Origin: Podospora comata
Lineage: Eukaryota; Ascomycota; Sordariomycetes; Sordariales; Podosporaceae
Direction of reading: 5' to 3'
NCBI GenBank assembly: GCA_017354895.1
Contig: CP071495.1
Span: forward strand, 727,001 to 791,000
Length of the DNA stretch: 64,000 nt
Shown here: piece by piece, positions 54,863 through 64,000 of the stretch
How the letters are laid out: every line of letters begins with the position of its first letter
How positions within the stretch are numbered: the first letter of the stretch is position 1
Made by a program: the position numbers and the translations under genes
Notes under the pieces: generated by a model
Databases searched by the model: none
What the model was told of the DNA's origin: nothing
What the model saw: only the letters and a program-made list of their open reading frames with translations

Positions 54863-57348
54863 CTAGTCAGAAAGTGGCAAACACAATTTATCCCCCCCAT
54901 CCTCACCCCAAAAAGCATCAGCCGCCCTCTCCCACACCTTCGTAGGCCCAAACACCATCTCTTTTGTGTAGTAAAAATGGCAGTAGTTCGTCTCATTGAC
55001 ACCCCCAATGACATCCTCATTGCAACTCAGAAACTGAATCGGAGTCTCCAAATTGTCAAGCGAAACAAAATCATTCTTCCCGTTGATCGACCCTGCCGCC
55101 TCACCACCACCGATCCCCGCCAATGACCTCTTCATTGCGTACCCCTCGGCCAGCAGCAGCAAATCCTCGTTTTCGGTCGGGTTGGTTGTGCTGTTTAGCT
55201 CCGGCGAGAGGACCAAGACCGCTTTGGCTGCATCGTGCAAATTTGAAAAGTAAAGATTTGTGCACCTGCCACACCACCCACGGCCTGCATGGGACCGGTG
55301 CTGGTGTTGTTTACTGTTCCAAGAGCAGGATCAGGTCGGCCGCCGACGACAGCGGTCTTAATCTTAATCTTGGCGTTGTTGGTGCCGTTGACGCTGTAGA
55401 GGAGCCTTGACAATGTCGCGCAGGTAGAGCTACAAGCGCCGTCGGTGAGGAGGACAATATTCTCGACTGTGAAGGGGGAGGGAGGGACATTGGCTCTATT
55501 ACCTGCGCCGGTGATGCTGAAGACATCTTCGGTTTGGTTCCAGGGATGGTACTGGTATGCTGTAAAGGTGTCGTTTTCGAGGATTACTGGGCCGAGAAGG
55601 GCATCGGAAGTGGTGAGGTTGAGGCCGGTTATAGGGGAGAAAAGATGACCGGGGATGAACTGTTCAACCATGCTGTTCTCGTGGAGGCTGCTCAGGGCTT
55701 TGAAGTGGGCGGGCTCATCAGGGTTGATTTCGTCGAACGTGTTGGCGTCAAAGTTTTTGATTTCCACTGCGTCGGCACTCGAGACGTTCGATATTTGGAC
55801 GACGGACAGGGTTTCGCGTATGTTGTTAGCACTGAAGGCTGTTGTGTTGGGGAATAGCTGGAAGATGTGTTAACAGATGAAATGAGAGCGATCATTGCGG
55901 GGATACCAACCTGAGCAAAGAGCTCGTAGGCAGCAGCTACAAGGCCACCCCCGTTCTCGCTAACGTCAATGATCAACTTTGTCTCATTCTGCTGTCGGGA
56001 CTTCGCAAGGAGGTTGGCGATGGTAGCTTGAAAATACACCAAGTATGCCATAGGATTCATATCAGGCGGGGAAAATTCCGAAAGGGCAAGCACAGCTACA
56101 TCGTCGTATCCCGTCCCGTTCAGAAAGTAGCCGGAAGTTATGTTGGAACCATTGTCTCTAACAGCTGGCCAAGGATAGTTCCTAATTGTTGGGGAGAGGC
56201 GGCAGGGTATTTGTACTAGACACATCGCTTGCGGAGGTATCGGTCCTGGTCGAAGTTGGAAATTGTGGCGGCACTTCGGTTGTTGCTGGTGGTTCAACAT
56301 CTATCGAAGCGTCGGGATCACAGAAAAGTGTGTAAAAGCCTTCGCCAGTTCGCACACCAGTGAAGTTTGCTCCCATTCGAACAATGGCAACGGACTCTAC
56401 CGTGACTTCCTGGCCATTTTCATAGGTTAAGGTTAGGTATTGTCCCTGGTAATCCATCGAGTTTGTAAGCAAAGTGCGATGATGAGGACCAGCGTGAGAG
56501 GGCATTCCGGCATTCCACATAGCATCAAGACTTTGGAAGTTTGAAAAACAAAGCTGCTGTTTCATCACAACATCTACAGCGTCCTTTCCATTGATTGAAC
56601 AATCGCGGGTGGGAGTTGGCTTCCAGCCAGTGTCCCATTTGAGCTAGTGCCAGATAGCTGAGCTAAGTGGGTGTTAGTCTCATACTTCAAGGCATCCATG
56701 ATGGGCGCGAAATACTCACATAAGTGGTAAAGTTTAGGAGTCGCAGTTCCGTTTACACTGATCGTGACAAGATCCTGCACTAGGGTATTCACATAGAAGA
56801 AACCCTTGAAGACATCGGAAACAAACCTGAAGTGGCCGTCATGGGAAGCACCAATGAGTTCATAGATGGCCATGGCAAAGTCGTATTCGCTGGCATATTT
56901 CTCATCCCCAGATACTCTGCTGGCGATCTTGTCTAAACCACCCATGATGTCAACGGCTGCCAGATCGTACGACTCCGGTGGGCTTTTCAGCCAAGGTAGA
57001 GTGCTTTGCTATTGCACAAAAGCGCAAAGGCTCTTGATCAACTTCAAAGCTGGGTCGGGTTTGTTGGGCATTGTCATCAAACATGAGATGGCAGCTGAAG
57101 CCGGCACGGAAGGCGTTGCTACTGTGAGTCAGTGTTTGTTTTCTGACGTATATAATTTCATCTGACAACTCACCCATTGGGCTTACTGAGAGCAGCGAAT
57201 CTGTGATGGAGGCAATGGCTGCGCAGGCCGTGGGAACTCCTGTCTGAGAGCCATCGACATCGGATGTACCTTGAGGAGCAGGCACAGCATTAGCGCTGTA
57301 GAATCTTGCAAAGCAAGAAGCTAATAGTGTCCACTTTCTGAAGATCAT
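54863..57348 (-). pseudogene. S41-family peptidase pseudogene
   Basis: Relic of a secreted serine peptidase with a C-terminal-processing-protease-like fold (family S41). Start MIFRKWTLLASCFARFY at 57348. Recognisable blocks are YELIGASHDGHFRFVSD, SINGKDAVDVVMKQQL, NYPWPAVRDNGSNITSGYF, KLIIDVSENGGGLVAAAYEL and VLLTDGACSSTCATLSRLL; the last holds the Ser nucleophile region (TDGxCxSxC). Breaks: a TAG at 57009-57011, where Trp would fit (FVQ/QSTLPWLKSP); frame changes near 56640, 56180 and 55240. Normal introns with clean joins remain, for example LFAQ/LFPNTTAF and the one at 57122-57173. Four breaks in about 2.3 kb mark a pseudogene, although it keeps most conserved blocks and may be young. Confidence 0.85.
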
Positions 57349-57806
57349 CTTGTTGAGCTGCAACTACAAAACAAACAGAGTGGTCTGTTCCCATAGCACC
57401 AACATGGCTCCTCGACGCACCATCTTCTATATTTCAATCATAGCGGATCGATGAAAACGGCACAAGGGCAATGTCAACAAATCCCTCGGCGCTCAAAGTT
57501 GTTCTCGTAAAGGACATGGTGCAGTCCCGAACAATGGGATTCATCGCGATGACGCAGAAGACCTTGACACAAAGGACTTCAACAATGGAGCTCTGCGGAT
57601 TGAAAGTTGCCGATGGCCCGACATATGTTCAAGAGCCTGGATAGCTCTCTTCCTCGGTGATGTTTGGCCATTGCCAGTCAACAGTATACTGAGCTTGTGC
57701 TAAAAATGTAGCTGAGGTGCAGCTTCCCAACCTGGAAAGTGTCCCCTGATCCAGGGGCCACAAAAGAGAAGACAATGCTCCACCAGAAAAATTTGGTGAA
57801 AAGCAA
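57349..57806. other. Intergenic region
   Basis: Upstream of the S41 pseudogene start and before the tRNA-Gln gene. No feature supported. Confidence 0.4.
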
Positions 57807-57878
57807 AGGTCGTACCCGGAATCGAACCGGGGTTACCAGAATCAGAATCTGGGGTGCTAACCGCTACACTATACAACC
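57807..57878 (-). tRNA. tRNA-Gln (anticodon CTG)
   Basis: A complete 72-base cloverleaf on the minus strand. The acceptor stem pairs GGTTGTA with TACGACC (one G-T pair), the D arm is GTGT/GCAC, the anticodon stem CCAGA/TCTGG frames the loop TTCTGAT with anticodon CTG (codon CAG), and the T arm is CCCGG-TTCGATT-CCGGG. The discriminator base is T, as in other fungal tRNA-Gln genes. Internal promoter boxes A and B are intact. There is no intron. The gene is expected to be functional. Confidence 0.97.
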
Positions 57879-58413
57879 ATACAATGTCTTGTTGAAGTTG
57901 AGCTGTGGATTGATCGCACATAACAGGAATGTACCGATGTGATTACCACTATTCAGGGCCCATCAGCGCTGGGGTTGATCCTAGAGTTCGAGGGTGTTTG
58001 CCTGTAGGCTGCATCTAAAAATGAGTTAGATCTAGGCCAAGCGTTTGTAATCGTTCTGGAGGGCTCCCAGAGTGGTGTTTTGGGCAAATTGCCGAATGGT
58101 CAGCAGGAAAACAACAGCGAAGAGTGAACTGGAATGTCGATGGTTGAAGTGTTGGATGCTGCAAGGGACCAGCCAGTGAGCGAAAAGAAAGAGCAGGGAT
58201 AAGCTCGCCCGCCAAGCTTTGTGACATGCATAAAGTGGAAACCTATCCGGAAAGGGTAGGCCGGGTAGACCGCAGATGCGCGGGGCAGCGTCGTGACTGC
58301 ACTCGCCGCTGGTGCTGTGTACTGTACCTGAAGAATTCTATGACACCAGCAGCATCTTCAGTTGCTTGACAACAGCACAACACCAAACCAATTTCCCCGT
58401 CATCTCCGACAAA
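57879..58413. other. Intergenic region between tRNA-Gln and the zinc-finger gene
   Basis: About 535 bp with the promoter and 5' leader of the plus-strand gene at 58414. Nothing else seen. Confidence 0.4.
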
Positions 58414-60060
58414 ATGTCGAAAGAACAGCTTTTCCAACTGCTGCCGATGCCAGACGATGGCCTGCAACAAGTCCTCGAATATGCCGCCACCCTTTCCAAG
58501 CAAGAAGCTGCTGAACATTTCTCCAACATGCTCGGCGACTCGCCCCAAGTCGTCGAGTTCATTTCGACATTCAACGCACGACGAAGCGATCCAAAAGCAC
58601 CACCGCCACCAAGAAACGCACCCACGTCCACGCCCACGTACTCTTCCGCATCGACCGCCCAAAACTCAGCACAAAACTCTGAAGCTGACGGCGTCCCAAA
58701 GCCCCGTCGAGGTCCCAAGAAGAAGAAAGCAAATATCCATACCCCGCCCCCTAGACAAGTCGCCTCGTTTGCGCTTGGGCCAGGAACTGTCTACAGCAAG
58801 AAGGACTCGCAAGATGAATACATCTCAGCACGATCAGGCGCTTCGACACCCTCACACGCCACCAGTGGTCCCAGCAAACCACCACCCACCAAGACTGCCA
58901 CACCTCCTCCGACCCAGACCTCGAAGCCTCCTCCCTCCGCGTTAGGCTCCCTAGTGTCGGACCTCGGGCAACCCAAGTCCAAAAACAAATCCAACCCTAC
59001 CTCACGGACTTCGACACCCGGACCATCGTCATCGAAGAATAACAATGGGAATACGGCCAAGGTCACCATCACAGGAGGCGTGGCGATGCATGGCTCGTCT
59101 ACGGTCCTTAGCGACCTCGACCAAGCCATTCGGTCTCTCGAGATCACCACCAATCCCTCACACTCAACAAATAGCGCCGAAGGTGTGGCGGCACGACGGT
59201 GTAATTGCGTTGGAACAAAACATCCTCCCCTGGCAGCAGCCCCAAACTGCCTTCATTGCGGCAAAGTCATCTGCGTCAAGGAAGGGCCCGGACCATGTAC
59301 ATTTTGCGGGCAACCATTGCTGAGCTCGGCTGAGATACAAGGTATGATCAAGGAGCTTAGGGCAGACAGAGGACGTGAGAAGATGGCAGCAGATCGGGAA
59401 GCGCATAAGAAGGCCGAGGTTGCAGGGACCCCACGGCCGTATACCAAAACCAGAGATCCCACCATTGCCGAAGCGCAAGCTCTAGCTCACCGGGACAAGC
59501 TGCTAGCATTCCAAGCTCAAAATGCCCAACGGACGACGGTACGGGACGAGGCAGCTGACTTTGATGCCACTGTGGGAGGAAGCATGTGGGCCACCCCAGA
59601 AGAAAGGGCGTTGGCGTTGAAGAAGCAACAAAAGCTCCTTCGAGAAATGGAATGGAACGCTAAGCCTGAATACGAGAAGCGCCAGCAAGTCGTGAGCATT
59701 GATCTCACAGGGCGTAAAGTGTTCAAGAAGATGGCCAAAATTGAGAGAACCCCAACGCCTGTTGATGATGTCGAAGATGACTATGGCTTTGAAGCTCCCA
59801 TCTTGCAAGGCACCCACGTGAGCAAGGGGCAAGGCGGCGCTTTCAGCAAGAACCCACTACTGAGCGGAGTAATACGGCCGGTCTACGATTTGAAGGGCAA
59901 GGGCGAGGAGCTTGAAGGTAGGAAAGACAGGGCCACCAAATGGCGAAGAGTCCAAGATGATTTGGAGAACATCGAGGAAGTCATTCTCGATGGCGGCATT
60001 TACGGTGGGGGTCAAGGCGCCAGAGTGGGAGCAGTTAGCGATGAGCCAGAGTGTGGTTAG
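58414..60060 (+). CDS. TRIP4/Rqt4-type zinc-finger protein (activating signal cointegrator 1 family)
   Basis: Predicted 548 residues, no intron. The start at 58414 (MSKEQLFQLLPMPDDGLQQV) is chosen over one 34 codons upstream because the family begins with this kind of helical domain. A Pro/Ser/Thr-rich region (residues 75-250) follows. The signature C2HC5 zinc finger is at about 275-315: RCNCVGTKHPPLAAAPNCLHC, then CGKVICVKEGPGPCTFC. Downstream are SMWATPEERALALKKQQKLL and WNAKPEYEKRQQVVSIDL, also family-typical. In yeast and human this protein is part of the ribosome-quality-control trigger (ASC-1) complex that splits stalled ribosomes and has a coactivator role; the same is inferred here. 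Highly conserved and probably constitutive. Confidence 0.9.
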   Translation: MSKEQLFQLLPMPDDGLQQVLEYAATLSKQEAAEHFSNMLGDSPQVVEFISTFNARRSDPKAPPPPRNAPTSTPTYSSASTAQNSAQNSEADGVPKPRRGPKKKKANIHTPPPRQVASFALGPGTVYSKKDSQDEYISARSGASTPSHATSGPSKPPPTKTATPPPTQTSKPPPSALGSLVSDLGQPKSKNKSNPTSRTSTPGPSSSKNNNGNTAKVTITGGVAMHGSSTVLSDLDQAIRSLEITTNPSHSTNSAEGVAARRCNCVGTKHPPLAAAPNCLHCGKVICVKEGPGPCTFCGQPLLSSAEIQGMIKELRADRGREKMAADREAHKKAEVAGTPRPYTKTRDPTIAEAQALAHRDKLLAFQAQNAQRTTVRDEAADFDATVGGSMWATPEERALALKKQQKLLREMEWNAKPEYEKRQQVVSIDLTGRKVFKKMAKIERTPTPVDDVEDDYGFEAPILQGTHVSKGQGGAFSKNPLLSGVIRPVYDLKGKGEELEGRKDRATKWRRVQDDLENIEEVILDGGIYGGGQGARVGAVSDEPECG

Positions 60061-60315
60061 CCGTATCAATGACAGGAATATTTCAGTGCTAATCTTTAAT
60101 GATGGCTGCTTAAACGGGTCTTGGGGAAGGATGGGGATCACTGTTTTTACATTGGCCTTGGGGGTTATCGATGACGTAGCACACCAATCCTAGGCGTCAC
60201 CACCATCTTCCCAGGGGCAACAAAGTCAACGGCTGCACTGGTAAATAGACTATGACCGCCCGTGCTGTCTTTGACTTTGGTGTAATGCTATCTTACTATC
60301 CCAAGCTTTCGCAAG

Positions 60316-61122
60316 ATGCCTTCAGACAACCTCAATTTCCAATGCGCGCTCATCACAGGGGGTGGTGGTGGCCTTGGTAAAGCGCTGGCTTCCTATTTTA
60401 TATCCAAGGGCAAGAAAGTCATCCTCGCCGGCAGGACAAAATCCAATCTCGAGACTGCAGCGAAAGAAATCGGAGCGACCGCCTACTACGTGCTCGATAC
60501 GGGGAAAACATCAGCGTTTCCAGAATTCGTCTCCCTCGTCACGCAGAAGCATCCGGAACTCGACTGTCTTGTGAACAATGCCGGTGTTCAGAAACCCTTG
60601 GAGGTCTCCAAACTGGACCCGAGCGAATTCCTGTACAAGGCAGATGAAGAAATCAATGTCAACATCCGCGGTCCCATGCACCTCACCTTGCAGCTGCTTC
60701 CGCATTTTCGACTCAAGCCGGCAGCCATGATTATCAACGTCAGCAGTGTGCTGGGGTTTGTGCCGTTCAGCATTATCAACCCGGTGTACAACGGGACGAA
60801 GGCATGGCTTCACTTCTGGAGCATGAACCTGAGGACTCAGCTGCGGGACGAGCCGCAGGCCAAGATCGGGGTGGTTGAGATTGCGCCACCAATGGTTGGG
60901 ACGGATTTGCATCGTGACAGGGAGGACCCGGATGATAACAAGAAGGAAAAGAACCCGATTTCATTGACGGTGGAAGAGTTTATGCAGGAGGTGGCAGAGA
61001 AGATGGAGAGAGGGGACGGTATGATTACTGCTGGGCCGATGGGCAGGGAGATTGTGGGGGCTTGGTATGAGAGTGACAAGTTGGGGAAGAGGTATAAGAA
61101 GATTGAGGAGGGGGGCATGTGA
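60316..61122 (+). CDS. Short-chain dehydrogenase/reductase (classical)
   Basis: Predicted 268-residue single-exon SDR. The NAD(P) motif is ITGGGGGLGKALASYF near residue 14, the NNAG motif is LVNNAGVQKP near 90, the catalytic Ser is in IINVSSVLGF near 145 and the catalytic pair is YNGTK near 160. The set is intact, so an active oxidoreductase is likely; the substrate cannot be inferred. It resembles bacterial DltE-type SDRs and fungal homologues of unknown role. No signal peptide. It is transcribed in the same direction as the zinc-finger gene but 255 bp away, so it is a separate unit. Confidence 0.92.
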   Translation: MPSDNLNFQCALITGGGGGLGKALASYFISKGKKVILAGRTKSNLETAAKEIGATAYYVLDTGKTSAFPEFVSLVTQKHPELDCLVNNAGVQKPLEVSKLDPSEFLYKADEEINVNIRGPMHLTLQLLPHFRLKPAAMIINVSSVLGFVPFSIINPVYNGTKAWLHFWSMNLRTQLRDEPQAKIGVVEIAPPMVGTDLHRDREDPDDNKKEKNPISLTVEEFMQEVAEKMERGDGMITAGPMGREIVGAWYESDKLGKRYKKIEEGGM

Positions 61123-62128
61123 GATTTCGGCTTGTGTACCACTGTGCCTGTAGATCAAGCTGATATCTCTGCCGGCGAATAACATTGGCGTACCTAGACA
61201 TGTGTGATGACAGGAGAAGGATCTACGAGATTTGCGCAACCACCAGAGCTGGGCAGTGAGTGGCTGCCCGCTTGGCCCCCACTGTTCCGACAGTCTTCCA
61301 GAAACTAAGCCAACGGCAATTCTGGTCTGTGCGCTCGGCACTAGTGGGCCGGGGAAGATCCACTTGACGAGTTGAAGGCTTGGCAGAATTCAGGGTCCCG
61401 TCGAGGACGTTGTGAGGGAAGTGCGTTGCTTGTGGGACATGGACTGACAATGGGGACAGTGTGCTTGTGAAAGACAAAGTATCAATGATTGCTCAGGGGG
61501 ATGTTCAATCCGTACGTACAGCTTCCTTTGCCGGTCTGTCAGTCCTGACAAGGTTTCTCTTTCCAATGTCCTCGAGCTCTGCTTGGCAGATATCTGGCAG
61601 GGAAGTCATTTTTGTCGGCTCGTGGCTCATGGCTCGTGCTCCTTGCAGAGTTAGGTCTCCGGCGCGCCGTGTATCCACCTGCCCACTTCTTTCCAGCGGC
61701 CGACAACAAAACGTTGATTCTACGACTGGCGCGGCTTTCCATTTTGCGGACGGGCACTGCTGTTCTCGCTCCAAGCTATCGTTACCCACGACTCCTCGAT
61801 CCTTACCACTCCGAACCAGCTCTGTGTCGCGCTCCTCTACCCCGCAATCCTCCCATTGGGGACGCGTTTAGCCAGCTCCGAATCGCTGCGAATACCGCCC
61901 ACGGCACAACCCTCGAGTCGAGTTCGCGATTGCCCGTCACCTGCACCGAAATCGAAGACTCCACGCGCCGAGGTCACACACTCGCTACCGCCAACGCAAT
62001 ACTCTTGTTTCTTCAATAGCCTTTTTTCAGATATGAATCTCTAACTTGACCGCATTCCTGCATGTACCATCACCGCGTTCCCAGCTGGGCGCCTTCTTTG
62101 TGGTGGATCAATTGCACACAATCAAAAG
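61123..62128. other. Intergenic region upstream of the sirtuin gene
   Basis: About 1 kb between two plus-strand genes. No gene, RNA or repeat was recognised; the right half presumably contains the sirtuin promoter. Confidence 0.4.
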
Positions 62129-64000
62129 ATGCCAACAACACACGTTGAGCCGGGGTCGGAAGCCCTGCTCGAGGAGATAGCCAATTCGTTATGGAAATCC
62201 AAGAAAGTTGTCGTTATCACGGGCGCCGGCATCAGCACAAACTCGGGCATTCCGGTATGCAAAACGGGACGCGTTCCGCCCGACCTACACTTCGCTGACA
62301 GCCTTTCTAGGATTTCCGCTCAGAGAACGGTCTGTATTCTTTGATCCAAGCACAGTTCGATGCTGCCGAAAAGCAACAAGATCACCCCTCGAGCGCTAGC
62401 GACGCGTCAGACTCTTCATCAGAAGAGCGTCCGACGAAACGACGTAGGGCTTCACACGATCTCTCCCCACCAATCGACGGTACCAAGTTACCAGGCCAAT
62501 GGCCCCATAACACTGCTCAAAACACAATTAAATCAAAAAAAGGTCATGGAGCTGCTTCCGTCAACCCGGAATCGTCAGATCCCACCGATGATGACCCGTT
62601 AGCACAGCCTGCAACACCGCGAGACACATCGGGACCACAGGAGGATGTCACATTGAGAGACGTGGAAAATTCGGAGCATGCGCCAGGGCCGCCCACAGTG
62701 GAATCGGCAAACGCTTCGTTTGGCGCTGAGAAACCGGTCGAGCCTCCGCTATCTAGAGGCCTGACGCCGTTGCCCAGTCCTAGACTCAAAGTGCCCGAAG
62801 GTTGCCCCGAGATCACGCCTGGCCGCATAATGATGGGACCTGGCCCATCGTTCACGTCATCCCCTCCTAGTATGCCCGTCGATGCGCCGCGTCTTCGTTC
62901 TAGAACAGACATGCTGGCACACACAAGAAGCTCCTCGCCGCTCTCGTCACCGCCTCCCATTTCTTATGACCCTTATCAGGAGTCACCAGAGGGGTCGTCA
63001 TGCTCGTCGAGCGGATCATCATCTCGGTCAGAGAGTGAGGAGCCCTCTTCCGTGTCCACGCCACTCCTCACATCGCAAACGTCGTACGCCTCCTCTGGGC
63101 GAATGTCGCTACCACACATGAAAGGCAAGGATCTTTTTGACGCGCAAATCTGGTCTTGCCCACTCAAGACGTCTGTCTTCTACACATTCGCGACCACGTT
63201 GAGAAACAAGGTCCGCACCGCTCAGCCTACGAACAGTCATCGATTTGTCAGTGTCTTGCGGGATAGCAGAAAACTGGTCCGGTGTTACACCCAAAATATT
63301 GATCAGCTTGAAGAGCGCGTCGGTCTTTCAACATCGCTCACGTTGGGCGCTGGAAGCCGCTATCGTTTTTCCGCCAGATCAGGACGCAGCTCTGCTGTGA
63401 GCCGGAGCTTGCTGAAGGGCCCCGAGGTATCGGATCTCTCAGGGGATGGATGCTCGCAGCAGGACTCGGAGCAGCCTCCCGCATCACAGACCGAACTTGA
63501 ATCACAGGAATTGAAAGATGAATCTGGCAGTGGAGAGCCTGAGGGCAAGCAGGAACATGATGGGTCTGGGTCAGACTCCTCGCAAGCGGTTCCTAGCTCA
63601 TCACAGCCCCCATCTTCACAACCTGCGCCATCGGGACCAAAACGTGGTGTCGAGTGTGTTTTCTTACACGGTTCCTTGGCAGAACTGCGATGCTTTGTGT
63701 GTGCGAAAACGGCAACCTGGGAAGACGAAGAACGGCAAGCTGAGACTCTGGCTGGTCGCCAACCCACCTGCCCACATTGCGCAGGAGCAACAGCAGCTCG
63801 GGAAGAAAAAGGAAAACGTGCCCTTGGCGTTGGCAAACTCCGACCTGACATTGTGCTCTACGGTGAAGAGCATCCCCATGCTCACCTCATTAGCCCTTTG
63901 GTGCAACATGACTTATCGTTGGGTCCAGACATGCTGCTCATCCTTGGCACCAGCATGCGCGTCCATGGGCTAAAGGTTCTCGTCCGGGAATTTGCCAAGG
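62129..64000 (+). CDS. HST3/HST4-like sirtuin (NAD-dependent protein deacetylase), 5' part
   Basis: Exon 1 (62129-62254) and exon 2 (62311 on, cut by the right edge) join GISTNSGIP/DFRSENGLYSLIQ across a GTATGC...TTCTAG intron. Sir2 core motifs are VVVITGAGISTNSGIP, DFRSENGLY, TQNIDQLEERVGL and VFLHGSLAELRC (active-site His), with a zinc site formed by CFVC and CPHC, and GTSMRVHGLKVLVREFAK at the edge. The KGKDLF segment with FDAQIW points to the HST3/HST4 branch, which in yeasts removes acetyl from histone H3 K56. Two Ser/Pro/Glu-rich insertions enlarge the core, about 250 residues after the first motif and about 110 after TQNID. The 3' end is missing. Confidence 0.92.

Noticed and set aside
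57121-57173. Frame break in the S41 gene near its second exon
   Set aside because: The intron at 57122-57173 ends in phase 1 and restores the frame through VATPSVPASAAISCLM; only the later TAG is a true break in that part.

Overview
The window is nuclear DNA of a filamentous ascomycete (Pezizomycotina, most likely Sordariomycetes). Evidence: genes split by short GT-AG introns of about 50-90 bp, an HR-PKS-type ketosynthase, a GH131 glucanase, a PDR-type ABC transporter, a Git3-like receptor, and an AT-rich transposon graveyard that looks mutated by RIP. No species is claimed.

Layout. 0-8 kb: the 5' part of a highly reducing polyketide synthase (minus strand, cut by the left edge), a short-chain dehydrogenase and an ACS-family MFS transporter. 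This looks like one edge of a secondary-metabolite cluster. The 1.85 kb PKS/SDR divergent promoter region carries five copies of ACTCCG, one of them in a CGG-N11-CCG palindrome. 9.7-14.1 kb: a Git3-like seven-helix receptor and an unknown membrane/coiled-coil protein, then a 13-bp minisatellite and a decayed tRNA-like sequence. 16-25.4 kb: a decaying stretch with a possible small Cys/His-rich protein, a broken kinase-like gene, a AAA ATPase gene broken by a 354-bp solo-LTR-like insertion with a perfect 5-bp target duplication, and a PDR ABC transporter pseudogene with about eleven breaks.

25.8-32.4 kb: a nested transposon island. It holds a heavily eroded gag-bearing LTR element, solo LTRs of two families with intact target-site duplications, a head-to-head composite of LTR ends, and a Tc1/mariner relic. 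32.4-64 kb: gene-dense single-copy sequence with a metallo-beta-lactamase-fold protein, a PLAC8 protein, an SF1 helicase, a polytopic membrane protein, a GPI-type Cys-rich surface protein, a GH131 enzyme with one frame break, an aspartic-protease-like membrane protein, an S53 sedolisin, a CPA2 cation/proton antiporter, an S41 peptidase pseudogene, tRNA-Gln(CTG), a TRIP4/Rqt4-type zinc-finger protein, an SDR, and the start of an HST3/HST4-like sirtuin that runs off the right edge.

No wholly new biological system was recognised. The most informative points are the candidate cluster-specific operator motif, the solo LTR inside the AAA gene, the correlation between LTR length and mutation load in the island, and the run of three adjacent host pseudogenes next to it. 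All exon boundaries were read by eye from splice consensus and frame continuity; no homology search was run.
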